Source of the DNA: Streptomyces halstedii
GTDB lineage: Bacteria > Actinomycetota > Actinomycetes > Streptomycetales > Streptomycetaceae
NCBI GenBank assembly: GCA_000720535.1
Contig: JOAZ01000008.1
Span: forward strand, 310,001-374,000
DNA: 64,000 nucleotides
Direction: 5' to 3'
Part shown: positions 23,652 to 32,010 of the stretch, one piece after another
Layout of the letters: every line of letters starts with the position of its first letter
Numbering within the stretch: position 1 is the stretch's first letter
Made by a program: the position numbers and the translations under genes
Notes under the pieces: generated by a model
What the model was told of the DNA's origin: nothing
Database searches by the model: none
What the model saw: the letters and a program-made list of their open reading frames with translations, nothing else

Positions 23652-24587
23652 CTAGCCCAGAGCGCGGAGCGCCGGGACGAACGCCACCAGCAGCGGCACG
23701 ACCGGGACCATCGCGGCGGCCGCCGTCAGCCGCAGCCGCCGTCCCGCGGTGAGCCGCTCCCTCGGGCTGAGCAAGCGGTCCACTCGCAGCGGGAGTTGCG
23801 CGTCGGAGGCCGGCCCGGGACCGAACACCCCCCGGTCCTCGTTGAGTTCGACCAGGGCGAGCGCGATCGTGAGGCGGCCGAAGCGCCGTGACGCCACATC
23901 GTCCGCCGCCAGCTCCACCAGCCGGTGCATCTCGTCACGGAAGGCCGCGAACACCGGCACCTGGGGGAAGCCCGTCGCGAGCGCCCCCGAGCAGTGCAGC
24001 AGCCAGTCGTGCCGGGCCTGCGCGTGTCCCTGCTCATGGGCGAGCACCGCGTCGAGCTGACGGCCTTTCAACCGGCCCAGCGCCCCGGTGGTGATGACCA
24101 GTTGAGGGGCCGCGCCCGGCAGCCACCACGCGTCAGGGCGCTCACCCTCCAGCACCACCAGCCGCCCCGCGCCCGGCTCCTCGCCCGGCATCAGCGGGGA
24201 GCGGACCAGCAGCTCCGCGCGCCGCCGCCCGCGCCGGGTGCGGGCCCGCAGGACCTCCCGTACGAGCATGGCGGCCGTCCACAGCCCGCCGAGCGCCAGC
24301 AGCACCGCGATGACCGCCGACCACGGCCCGTACGCGCCCAGGGCGTACGCCTCCACCACGGCGTGCGGGGCGGGCGCGAAGACCTGTCCCCGGACGGCCT
24401 GCCAGGCGGCGGCCGCGCTGAACGTCATGGAGAGCCCGAAGGAGAGCAGCACCGCCGCCACCACGCACTGCCAGACCCACAGCGCCACCACCGGCTCGCG
24501 CTCCGGCCAGCGGGCCCGTGCCATCAGGCTCGGGGCCACGACGGCGGCCAGCGCACCGAGCAGCAGCAGCACGAGGGAGACCAACAT
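23652..24587 (-). CDS. M56-family (BlaR1/MecR1-like) membrane metallopeptidase
   Basis: 311 residues: membrane helices at about 1-20, 33-58, 83-106 and 283-306 flank a cytoplasmic zinc-protease domain. The zinc motif is H184-EQG-H188 in LDAVLAHEQGHAQARHDW; the third ligand is probably E225 in RLVELAADDVASRR. There is no penicillin-binding sensor domain, so this is the short form common in actinobacteria. These normally follow a BlaI/MecI/CopY-type repressor gene that the protease inactivates. Here none is adjacent. The gene upstream encodes a His-rich membrane protein, 87 nt away. Confidence 0.9.
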   Translation of the reverse strand: MLVSLVLLLLGALAAVVAPSLMARARWPEREPVVALWVWQCVVAAVLLSFGLSMTFSAAAAWQAVRGQVFAPAPHAVVEAYALGAYGPWSAVIAVLLALGGLWTAAMLVREVLRARTRRGRRRAELLVRSPLMPGEEPGAGRLVVLEGERPDAWWLPGAAPQLVITTGALGRLKGRQLDAVLAHEQGHAQARHDWLLHCSGALATGFPQVPVFAAFRDEMHRLVELAADDVASRRFGRLTIALALVELNEDRGVFGPGPASDAQLPLRVDRLLSPRERLTAGRRLRLTAAAAMVPVVPLLVAFVPALRALG

Positions 24588-24674
24588 GGGCGCCAGCCTA
24601 TGAGGGGCGCGGCACCCACCGATATGGCCGCGCGCGTCAAGTGACGTAGGACACGGTTTGCCGGGGCGGCTGTC

Positions 24675-25265
24675 TCACAGGGTGAGCAGCATCGCGAACA
24701 TGGCCATGCCCATCGTCAGCCGGCACGCCAGGGCCAGCTCGGGGCGCGCTCCCCAGGTGAGGGCCGGTCCGGCCGCCGCCGCGGTGCCCGCGGGGGCCGC
24801 CGCCACCGGTATCAGCCGGCCGGCCGCGCGCAGGACGTAGAGCGCGTAGTACGCCAGCAGCAGACCGGTCAGCAGAGGGACACCGCCGGCGGCTCCGCCC
24901 GCCCCGTGGGCCGCGTGCCCGCCGTGCCCCCCGGCGGCGGCCCAGGGCGCCATGGCCACCGCCATGTAGACCATCGCCAGCGAACCGACCAGGTGGTGTG
25001 CGTGGTGCGCGTCGCTCCGGGCCGCGGCGAGCGCGCGCACCGAGGCGGCGCTGAAGACCACCGCGTACACCGCCCACCCCCAGCGCGGCGGCGTGAGCAC
25101 CGCGGCGGGCAGGGCCATGGCGGCCATGCCGAAGCCCATGACCGCCTCCGCGCGCGCGGAGGACCGCTCACGCACCGCGCAGTGGCGCGCGCGCAGCAGG
25201 CAGTACCCGCCCGCGACCAGGCAGAGCACCATCAGCAGCCAGCCGGACAGCGCCGGTCCGTGCAC
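24675..25265 (-). CDS. DUF5134-like His-rich polytopic membrane protein
   Basis: About 196 residues with six likely helices. Histidines cluster in the middle: SDAHHAHHLVGSLAM and then GGHGGHAAHG. The pattern fits the DUF5134 family found beside M56 peptidases in Streptomyces. The His and Met content (LTMGMAMFAML) would suit copper or another soft metal, but that is inference. A GTG at 25265 preceded by GGGGGTGG was chosen; the frame is open upstream with Arg-rich residues that do not look coding. It probably forms a two-gene unit with the M56 peptidase. Confidence 0.75.
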   Translation of the reverse strand: MHGPALSGWLLMVLCLVAGGYCLLRARHCAVRERSSARAEAVMGFGMAAMALPAAVLTPPRWGWAVYAVVFSAASVRALAAARSDAHHAHHLVGSLAMVYMAVAMAPWAAAGGHGGHAAHGAGGAAGGVPLLTGLLLAYYALYVLRAAGRLIPVAAAPAGTAAAAGPALTWGARPELALACRLTMGMAMFAMLLTL

Positions 25266-25458
25266 GACCCACCCCCTACGGCGAACGACGCCGGTCCGTC
25301 CCGTCCGACGCCGGTACATCCCGTCCATGCCCCGCCAAGGCCCCTTCTACCGGGGCGCACTGGCGTACTGGGGGAGCGCGCCGAGAGGCGTGAGGCACAT
25401 TCCGCGCCGGGTTAGTCTCGGACGGCACCGTCGGTCACACACTCCGGAGAACGCCACC

Positions 25459-26007
25459 ATGGACACCGCACCGGCCCCCGAGCAGACGCGCCTCACCTTC
25501 CGCGACGCCACCGAGGAGGACGTCCCCGCGCTCGTGCGGCTCGTCCAGTCCGCGTACCGGGGCGACTCCAGCCGGGTCGGATGGACGACGGAGGCCCACC
25601 TCCTGGAGGGGCAGCGGACCGACCCGGACGGCGTGCGCGAGGTGATCACCGCTCCCTCCGGGCGGATGATGATCGCCGAGCGCGAGGGTGTGACGGTCGC
25701 CTGCTGCCAGCTCGAACACCGGGGCGACGCCGCCTACTTCGGGATGTTCGCGGTCGACCCCGGACTCCAGGGCGGCGGCCTCGGCAAGGCCGTGATCGCG
25801 GAGGCCGAGCGGGCGGTCCGCGAGGACTGGGGCGTGGGCGAGATGCACATGACCGTGATCTCGCTCCGCGACGAGCTGATCGCCTGGTACGAGCGCCGGG
25901 GCTACCGCCGTACGGGAGAGATGAGCCCCTTCCCGTACGGCGACGAGCGCTTCGGTGTCCCGCAGCGCGACGATCTCGCCTTCGAGCTGCTGGTCAAGAA
26001 GTTCTGA
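25459..26007 (+). CDS. GNAT-family N-acetyltransferase
   Basis: A 182-residue acetyltransferase. The acetyl-CoA pyrophosphate loop is visible as DPGLQGGGLGKAVIAEAE (residues about 108-125); before it comes the strand AAYFGMFAVD and after it YERRGYRRTGEMSPF, typical of GNAT motif B. It would transfer acetyl groups from acetyl-CoA to a small amine or protein; the substrate is unknown. The ATG at 25459 follows CGGAGAAC at a normal distance. Confidence 0.88.
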   Translation: MDTAPAPEQTRLTFRDATEEDVPALVRLVQSAYRGDSSRVGWTTEAHLLEGQRTDPDGVREVITAPSGRMMIAEREGVTVACCQLEHRGDAAYFGMFAVDPGLQGGGLGKAVIAEAERAVREDWGVGEMHMTVISLRDELIAWYERRGYRRTGEMSPFPYGDERFGVPQRDDLAFELLVKKF

Positions 26008-26031
26008 CCGTGCCGACGGTCTGACACGGTG

Positions 26032-26058
26032 GCCGGGCGGCGCCGCGGGCCGCCCGGC
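26032..26058. terminator. Bidirectional hairpin terminator
   Basis: GCCGGGCGGC (26032-26041) and GCCGCCCGGC (26049-26058) pair perfectly across a 7-nt loop. The hairpin lies between the convergent acetyltransferase and phosphodiesterase genes. Confidence 0.75.
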
Positions 26059-26101
26059 GCGATGCTCCTCGCACCCGGGACCAACAGGCCACGGCCCGGG
26101 A

Positions 26102-26785
26102 TCAGCCGGTGCCGCGGGCCGCGCGCCGGATCTCCGGGTGGTCGGTCGTCGCGCCGTCCAGGCCGAGGGCGTGCGCCAGCCGCAGGTGGTCCTCGGTGTT
26201 CACCACCCAGCCGATCACCTTCAGACCCTCCGCGTGCGCCCGCTCGACGACCTCCAGGGTGAGGCGGCGGATGTTCAGCGCCAGGGTGGCCGCGCCCACC
26301 GCCTTCGCCCGGTCCACGACGTCCCCGCCCCAGCGGCTGGCGATGAGCACCGTGCGCACCCCGGGCACCAGCTGGGCGATCTCGGCGACCGCCTCGTCGT
26401 GGAACGAGGACACCTCGACCCGCCTCGCGAGGTCGCGCCGCAGCATCACCTCGGCCAGCGCGCGTGCGGCCGCCACGTCCTTGATCTCCGCCTGCACGGG
26501 TGAGCCGACCGCGTCGAGCACCTCCTCGAAGACGGGGACCCGCTCGCCCTGCCCGGCGTCGAGCGCGCGCAGCTCCGCCAGGGTCTTCTCCGCGATCAGC
26601 CCGCTGCCGTCCGTCGTGCGGTCCACGGCCGCGTCGTGCATCACCGCGAGCGCGCCGTCCTTGCTCAGATGGAGATCGAGTTCGACGGCGTCCATGCCGG
26701 CCCGCTCGGCGTGCGCGAACGACCGCAGTGTGTTCTCCGGTTCGACGCCCATCACTCCGCGATGGCCGATGGTGAGAAAAGTCAA
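26102..26785 (-). CDS. Glycerophosphodiester phosphodiesterase
   Basis: A 227-residue TIM-barrel enzyme that cleaves glycerophosphodiesters to glycerol-3-phosphate and an alcohol. The signature appears at once: TIGHRGVMGVEPENTLRSF holds the catalytic His and metal-binding Glu, VELDLHLSKDG holds E-x-D, followed by MHDAAVDRTTDGSG with the second catalytic His. The C-terminal KVIGWVVNTEDHLRLAHALG and DGATTDHPE are also typical. No signal peptide, so it is cytoplasmic. The TTG at 26785 is chosen because AGGA lies four bases upstream and the homologous core begins there; no ATG or GTG fits. Confidence 0.9.
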   Translation of the reverse strand: MTFLTIGHRGVMGVEPENTLRSFAHAERAGMDAVELDLHLSKDGALAVMHDAAVDRTTDGSGLIAEKTLAELRALDAGQGERVPVFEEVLDAVGSPVQAEIKDVAAARALAEVMLRRDLARRVEVSSFHDEAVAEIAQLVPGVRTVLIASRWGGDVVDRAKAVGAATLALNIRRLTLEVVERAHAEGLKVIGWVVNTEDHLRLAHALGLDGATTDHPEIRRAARGTG

Positions 26786-27031
26786 GACATCCTGCTTCCG
26801 TACGTCGTCGGCTTTCCGGCCCGGTGCTCCTACCCAGAGAACCAGTTCTCCCGCACCGGGCGTCGTCGGGCCCGCGCCGACGACGGAAGAAGTTGTCGAA
26901 GTGATGTGTGACGGGAAAAATCGCGGTGATGATGAGATGTAGCCGGATATTTTTCTGGCCTCCACTTGTCCGATGGAGACGGCCACGGATACGGTGAGTA
27001 AGACGCCAGGTTCTCCCGTGAAGGAAGTGTC

Positions 27032-28429
27032 ATGACGGAAATTCTTGAGCACGCCACCGCTCCTGGCGCGAAAGCTTCTGCCCCACGGGTGGTCGAGCAC
27101 CCTGCCTGGGCGACGCTCAAGAGTGCCGTGGAAGAGATCCGCCCGTGGCAGTCCAAGGACGGATCCATCGACCTCGCCGCGGAGGACGCCCCCACCGCCG
27201 CAACGGCCACCGCCGCCGTCGAACGTGTGATCGCCGCGGTCGAGGAGCTCTCCCCGCTCCTCCCGCACGACGCCGCCTACCACCGTGCCCTGGCCCTGGA
27301 CCTGCGCCGCTGGGCCGACGACGGCTTCGGCATACCGGACTTCCTCGACTCGCTGCTCGCCTTCCAGCCCGCGAAGAACCGCGCCGACGGCCTCCAGCAC
27401 CTCGTCGTCTTCGCGATGTACACCCAGAACGGCAACCCGGACCGCAACCTCGAAGCGGTCGTGCTGCGCATGGTCTGGCCCGAGTGGCTCGCCGACCTGG
27501 AGTCGACGCGGTACGACAACCCGCTGTTCTGCGGCATCACCTTCGAGGACTTCACCGCCGGATACGACACCAACTCCGCGGTGCTCTTCCCCGAGACCAT
27601 CGCCGTGCGCGAGGCCCCCGAGCGGTTCAGCTGGGGAGGCATCTTCTGCGACCGCGAGGCGGCCCGCTTCCGCCGGGTGACCGAGGCGGCCGTCGAGCTG
27701 CTGGGCGTGGAGCTGCCCGAGGACATCCGCGAGATGGTCGGCGACCAGAAGCGCTGCGAGCAGGCCTTCGTCCTCTGGGACATGGTCCACGACCGCACCC
27801 ACAGCCACGGCGACCTGCCGTTCGACCCCTTCATGATCAAGCAGCGCCAGCCGTTCTGGATGTACGGCCTGGAGGAGCTGCGCTGCGACCTCACGGCCTT
27901 CAAGGAGGCCGTGAAGCTCGACGCCGACGGCTTCGCCCAGGGCCGTGACGTGCAGTACGCCGTGCTGTTCGACCGGATGTTCCGCTTCCCGGTCACCGGT
28001 GAGCGCGTCCGCAACTACGACGGGCTGGGCGGGCAGCTGCTCTTCGCCTACCTCCACCAGCACGACGTGGTGCGCTGGACCGACAACACGCTGAAGATCG
28101 ACTGGGCGCGCGCCCCGCAGATCACCAACCAGCTCTGCGCCGAGATCGAGAAGCTCTACCGCGACGGCATCGACCGCCCCAAGCTGGTGCACTGGTTCGC
28201 GGCCTACGACCTCGTCGCCCGCTACCTCTCTCCGCACCCGGGATCCCGCTGGGCCAAGGGCCCGGACGCCCTGGACCTCACAAAGCCCCCGCGTAAGCTC
28301 GTCGACGACGTGCTTCCGGACGAGTTTCCCCTGAGCATGTTCTATGAGGCGCTCGCCAAGAAGCTGAAGCACGTGATCGCCTCGACCAAGGGGATCACGG
28401 CGGCGGAGACCGGGCGGGCAGCCGCGTGA
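27032..28429 (+). CDS. DUF6421-like protein with a possible zinc-peptidase-like motif
   Basis: A 465-residue soluble protein that I match to the actinobacterial DUF6421 family; its function is unknown. The N-terminal 170 residues are helical and acidic, and the central part has the conserved phrase CGITFEDFTAGYDTNSAVLF. Residues 253-261 read HDRTHSHGD and residues 281-286 EELRCD. The H-x-x-x-H plus downstream E-E spacing (24 residues) recalls gluzincin proteases and especially the M49 pair HEXXGH/EExRAE, but with Asp in place of the catalytic Glu. That is my reading by eye. It heads an operon whose next genes overlap or closely follow (SDR, threonine aldolase). The ATG at 27032 follows GAAGGAAGTG. 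Confidence 0.8.
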   Translation: MTEILEHATAPGAKASAPRVVEHPAWATLKSAVEEIRPWQSKDGSIDLAAEDAPTAATATAAVERVIAAVEELSPLLPHDAAYHRALALDLRRWADDGFGIPDFLDSLLAFQPAKNRADGLQHLVVFAMYTQNGNPDRNLEAVVLRMVWPEWLADLESTRYDNPLFCGITFEDFTAGYDTNSAVLFPETIAVREAPERFSWGGIFCDREAARFRRVTEAAVELLGVELPEDIREMVGDQKRCEQAFVLWDMVHDRTHSHGDLPFDPFMIKQRQPFWMYGLEELRCDLTAFKEAVKLDADGFAQGRDVQYAVLFDRMFRFPVTGERVRNYDGLGGQLLFAYLHQHDVVRWTDNTLKIDWARAPQITNQLCAEIEKLYRDGIDRPKLVHWFAAYDLVARYLSPHPGSRWAKGPDALDLTKPPRKLVDDVLPDEFPLSMFYEALAKKLKHVIASTKGITAAETGRAAA

Positions 28430-28455
28430 ACGAGGGTTCCAAGGAGGCGGTGGCC

Positions 28456-29226
28456 ATGAACGCGACAACAGCGGGCATCGAGGGGAGCGGCGTGCTCGAA
28501 GGTGCGGTGGTCGCGGTCGCGGGCGCGGCGGGCCCGGCCGGGCGCGCCACCTTGCTGAGCCTCGCCGAACGGGGCGCGACCGTGGTCGCGTCCGACTCGA
28601 ACCCGGAGCGGCTCGCGGAGGCGGTGGACGCCGCTCGGTACGCCCACGGCGGCGCGACCGTCACCGGCGAGACCGTGGACCTGCTCGACCTGGACGCCGC
28701 CCGCGCGTGGGCGGACAGGACCGAGGCGGAGTTCGGCCGGATCGACGGCCTGGTCCACCTCGTCGGCGGCTGGCGCGGCGGCTCCAGCTTCGCGGGAACC
28801 AGTCTGGCCGACTGGGACTTCCTGGAGAAGCTGCTGATCCGCACCGTCCAGTCCACCTCGCTCGCCTTCCAGGAGGCCCTCCAGCGCAGCGACCGGGGCC
28901 GTTACGTGCTGATCAGCGCGGCGGGCGCGAGCCGCCCCACGGCGGGCAACGCGGCCTATGCCGCGTCGAAGGCGGCGGCCGAGGCCTGGACGCTCGCCCT
29001 CGGTGACGCCTTCCGTAAGGCGGGGGGCGACGCGGGTCCGACATCGGCGGCTGCGATCCTGGTCGTCAAGGCACTGGTGCACGACGCCATGCGCGCCGAG
29101 CGCCCGAATGCGAAGTTCGCGGGCTTCACGGACGTCACGGAGCTGGCCGAGGCCATCGCCGACGTCTGGGACAGGCCCGCCGGAGAAGTGAACGGAACGC
29201 GCCTGTGGCTGACCCCGCAAACGTAA
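28456..29226 (+). CDS. Short-chain dehydrogenase/reductase
   Basis: A 256-residue SDR. The nucleotide loop is AVAGAAGPAGRATLL (a GxxxGxxG variant starting near residue 17), the active-site Ser lies in YVLISAAGAS and the catalytic pair in AAYAASKAAAEAW (Y-x-x-x-K). DSNPERL after the second strand suggests NAD(H) rather than NADP(H) preference. The start was set at the ATG 28456 because a perfect AAGGAGG (28441-28447) lies eight bases upstream; an earlier GTG at 28426 overlaps the previous stop. It sits between the DUF6421-like and threonine-aldolase genes, so all three are probably one operon. Confidence 0.9.
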   Translation: MNATTAGIEGSGVLEGAVVAVAGAAGPAGRATLLSLAERGATVVASDSNPERLAEAVDAARYAHGGATVTGETVDLLDLDAARAWADRTEAEFGRIDGLVHLVGGWRGGSSFAGTSLADWDFLEKLLIRTVQSTSLAFQEALQRSDRGRYVLISAAGASRPTAGNAAYAASKAAAEAWTLALGDAFRKAGGDAGPTSAAAILVVKALVHDAMRAERPNAKFAGFTDVTELAEAIADVWDRPAGEVNGTRLWLTPQT

Positions 29227-30284
29227 GGACCGATGCCCGGCGCCACCATGATCCCCAGGTACGCGGTTTCGCCAGCGACAACTACGCGGGCGCGCACCCG
29301 GAGATCCTGGCGGCCCTCGCCCTCGCCAACGGCGGCCACCAGGTCGCCTACGGCGAGGACGACTACACCGGGCATCTCCAGAGGGTCATGCACAGCCACT
29401 TCGGCCCCACCGCCGAGGCTTTCCCGGTCTTCAACGGCACCGGCGCCAACGTCGTCGCCCTCCAGGCGCTGACCGACCGCTGGGGCGCCGTCATCTGCGC
29501 CGAGTCCGCCCACATCCACGTGGACGAGGGCGGGGCGCCGGAACGCGTGGGCGGCCTGAAGCTGCTCACCGTACCCACCCCGGACGGGAAGCTGACCCCG
29601 GAGCTCATCGACCGCCAGGCGTACGGCTGGGACGACGAGCACCGGGCGATGCCCCAGGTCGTCTCGATCACCCAGAACACCGAGCTGGGCACCGTCTACA
29701 CCCCCGACGAGATCCGGGCGATCTGCGACCACGCCCACGAACGCGGGATGAAGGTGCACCTCGACGGGGCGCGGATAGCCAACGCCGCCGCGTCGCTCGA
29801 CGTTCCGATGCGGGCGTTCACCACCGTCGCCGGGGCCGACGTCCTGTCCTTCGGCGGCACGAAGAACGGCGCGCTCTTCGGGGAGGCCGTCGTCGTCCTC
29901 GCCCCGGACTCCGTCCGCGCCATGAAGCACCTGCGCAAGCTGTCGATGCAGCTCGCCTCCAAGATGCGGTTCGTCTCGGTCCAGCTGGAGGCGCTGCTCG
30001 CCCGCGACCTCTGGCTGCGCAACGCCCGGCACGCCAACGCCATGGCCCGGCGGCTCGCCGAGGGCGTCCGGGCGGTGGACGGGGTGGAGATCCTCCATCC
30101 CGTGCAGGCCAACGCCGTCTTCGCCCGGCTGCCGCACGCCGTGTCCGAACGGCTCCAGAAGCGCTTCCGGTTCTACTTCTGGGACGAGCCGGCCGGTGAC
30201 GTCCGCTGGATGTGCGCCTTCGACACCCGCGAGGAGGACGTCGACGCGTTCGTCCAGGCGCTCAAGGAGGAGATGGCCGCCTAG
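29205..30284 (+). CDS. Low-specificity L-threonine aldolase (beta-eliminating-lyase family)
   Basis: A 359-residue PLP enzyme of the aspartate-aminotransferase fold. The cofactor Lys is K220 in DVLSFGGTKNGALFGE; the Asp/Arg contacts are in VHLDGARIANAAA, and the N-terminal phrase RGFASDNYAGAHPEILAAL is the family start. It cleaves L-threonine or L-allo-threonine to glycine and acetaldehyde, or related beta-hydroxy amino acids. The GTG start at 29205 overlaps the SDR gene by 22 bases, which indicates translational coupling. A later start would cut the family N-terminus. Confidence 0.9.
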   Translation: MADPANVRTDARRHHDPQVRGFASDNYAGAHPEILAALALANGGHQVAYGEDDYTGHLQRVMHSHFGPTAEAFPVFNGTGANVVALQALTDRWGAVICAESAHIHVDEGGAPERVGGLKLLTVPTPDGKLTPELIDRQAYGWDDEHRAMPQVVSITQNTELGTVYTPDEIRAICDHAHERGMKVHLDGARIANAAASLDVPMRAFTTVAGADVLSFGGTKNGALFGEAVVVLAPDSVRAMKHLRKLSMQLASKMRFVSVQLEALLARDLWLRNARHANAMARRLAEGVRAVDGVEILHPVQANAVFARLPHAVSERLQKRFRFYFWDEPAGDVRWMCAFDTREEDVDAFVQALKEEMAA

Positions 30285-30296
30285 AGGCGTCACATA

Positions 30297-30340
30297 GATA
30301 TGCGGTCGGCCGTAAAGATAGTGATACGCGGCCGACCGTA
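30297..30340 (+). promoter_or_regulatory. Palindromic repeat pair before the transglutaminase-like gene
   Basis: CGGTCGGCCG (30303-30312) and CGGCCGACCG (30329-30338) form a perfect 10-bp inverted repeat with 16 nt between. The same sequences also belong to two 18-nt direct repeats (30297-30314 and 30323-30340, 15 of 18 identical, both GATA(T/C)GCGG...CCGTA). They lie 19-62 nt before the start codon, so a repressor site over the promoter is likely. TATACCTATGCT directly downstream could contain the -10 box. Confidence 0.6.
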
Positions 30341-30358
30341 TACCTATGCTCTCCCGTC

Positions 30359-30955
30359 ATGGAGCTGATCCAGCAGAACCCCGAACTCGCCGCCTACCTC
30401 GCCGCCGACGAGGCCGTCGACCACGGCCATCCACGCGTCCACGAGACGTCCCGGCGCCTCGGGGCCGAGACCCTCGACGCATACACATACGCGGCCGCCG
30501 CCTACGCCCACGTACGCGACACCATCCCGCACTCCTCGGACACCGGGGACCCGCGCGTCACCTGGCGCGCGTCCGACGTCCTGGCCGCCCGTACCGGTAT
30601 CTGCTGCGCCAAGGCGCATGCCCTGGCCGCCCTGCTGCGGGCCGCCGGCATCCCCACCGGCTTCTGCTACCAGCGGCTCACCGACGACGGCGCGCACCCG
30701 GTCGTCCACGGCCTGATCGCGGTACGGCTCCCCGGCGGCGACCGCTGGGTACGGCAGGACCCGCGCGGCAACAAGCCGGGCGTGGACGCCCACTTCTCGG
30801 CCGGGCCGGAACGGCTCGCCTGGGTGCCGCGCGCGGAGTACGGGGAGGTGGACTACCCGGCCGTCCACGCCGCACCGCACCCGGCGGTCCTGCGGGCGCT
30901 GCGCGAGGCCCCGGACCGCGCGGGACTGTGGCGCGACTACCCCACCGCTCTGTGA
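30359..30955 (+). CDS. Transglutaminase-like (papain-fold) protein
   Basis: A 198-residue protein with a complete transglutaminase-like triad: Cys82 in ARTGICCAKAHALAALLRA (the G-x-C-x-x-x-A pattern), His117 in PVVHGLIAV and Asp134 in WVRQDPRGNK. The ordering and spacing are those of the bacterial 'transglutaminase core' superfamily, most of whose members are peptidases or amidases rather than cross-linking enzymes. There is no signal peptide. It follows the threonine aldolase gene by 75 nt but has its own operator-like repeats, so it is probably a separate unit. Confidence 0.88.
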   Translation: MELIQQNPELAAYLAADEAVDHGHPRVHETSRRLGAETLDAYTYAAAAYAHVRDTIPHSSDTGDPRVTWRASDVLAARTGICCAKAHALAALLRAAGIPTGFCYQRLTDDGAHPVVHGLIAVRLPGGDRWVRQDPRGNKPGVDAHFSAGPERLAWVPRAEYGEVDYPAVHAAPHPAVLRALREAPDRAGLWRDYPTAL

Positions 30956-30985
30956 CACCCGCCGGAGCGCGGGGCGGGCCGACCG

Positions 30986-31023
30986 CCGGAGGCCCCCTTC
31001 CCGTACGGGAAGGGGGCCTCCGG
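30986..31023. terminator. Perfect 38-nt palindrome, bidirectional terminator
   Basis: The whole of 30986-31023 is self-complementary around a central GTAC (CCGGAGGCCCCC... at one end, ...GGGGGCCTCCGG at the other). It lies between the convergent transglutaminase-like and acyltransferase genes. Confidence 0.9.
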
Positions 31024-31069
31024 AGAGCCGGGCCGGGAGCGCGGCGGTCCCTGCGGGCCGGGCGCCGGT

Positions 31070-31792
31070 TCAGCCGCGCTCGCGCACCTCGGCGGGGGTG
31101 GGAGCCGTACCGCCGAGATGGGCCGGCACCCACCACGTGTCGCCCGCGTCCCGGGGGCGCACCGGATAGGCGCGCTGAGCCGCTTCGAGGAGCTCCTGCA
31201 CGCGCTCCCGCAGCCGGCGGGTGATCGCACCCGCGTACTGGTCGGCGGGAGCGTCCAGCGCCTCGCCCACCCGGATCGTGACCGGGATGTGGCTGCGCCG
31301 GAAGTTGCGCGGGCGGCCCTTGGTCCACAGCCGCTGGGTGCCCCACAGCGCCATCGGGATCAGCGGGACCCCGGCCTCCTGCGCCAGCCGCGCCGCACCG
31401 GACTTGAAGCTTTTCAGCGTGAAGGACTGGGAGATGGTCGCCTCGGGGAACACCCCGACGATCTCACCGGAACGCAGCGACGCGAGCGCGTGCGCGTAGG
31501 CGTCCTCACCCCGGCTGCGGTCGACGGGAATGTGCTTCATGCCGCGCATGAGCGGTCCGGAGACCTTGTGCCGGAAGACCGAGTCCTTCGCCATGAAGCG
31601 CACGAGCCGTTTCTGCGGCAGCGCGCCGAGTCCGGTGAAGATGAAGTCCAGATAGCTGATGTGGTTGCTCACCAGTACCGCGCCACCGGTCTTCGGGATG
31701 TGCTCCGAACCCTGTGTGTCGATCTTCAGGTCGAGCGCCTTGAACAGCGTGCGAGCGGCGCCGATGACCGGCCGATAGACGAGTTCTGCCAT
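31070..31792 (-). CDS. Lysophospholipid (1-acyl-sn-glycerol-3-phosphate) acyltransferase, PlsC family
   Basis: A 240-residue peripheral membrane enzyme. The catalytic NHxxxxD motif is NHISYLD near residue 43, the glycerol-phosphate binding motif is FPEATISQSF (usually FPEGTRS), and RLVRFMAKDSVF and VPLIPMALWG are the other conserved blocks. It transfers an acyl chain to the sn-2 position of lysophosphatidic acid or a related lysolipid. The C-terminal 30 residues are Pro/Arg-rich. It is monocistronic here. ATG at 31792. Confidence 0.92.
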   Translation of the reverse strand: MAELVYRPVIGAARTLFKALDLKIDTQGSEHIPKTGGAVLVSNHISYLDFIFTGLGALPQKRLVRFMAKDSVFRHKVSGPLMRGMKHIPVDRSRGEDAYAHALASLRSGEIVGVFPEATISQSFTLKSFKSGAARLAQEAGVPLIPMALWGTQRLWTKGRPRNFRRSHIPVTIRVGEALDAPADQYAGAITRRLRERVQELLEAAQRAYPVRPRDAGDTWWVPAHLGGTAPTPAEVRERG

Positions 31793-32010
31793 CTGGATGA
31801 AGACCCTTCTTCAATGCCTCGGGAGGGTTCTCCCGGCGGAAGTTACGCAGCCGTAGGTTTTCGGCATTGTGGCGATCGTGCCCCATGCGCGACTCCGTGG
31901 CCAGCCCCACAGGGGCCTGAGCGGGAGATTCTCGTCACGTGAATCCCGCGGGAATGCGATGCGTCGGCCCGGTGCTGATGCTCAAGGACGGAAATCGGAA
32001 GGGGAGCGGA

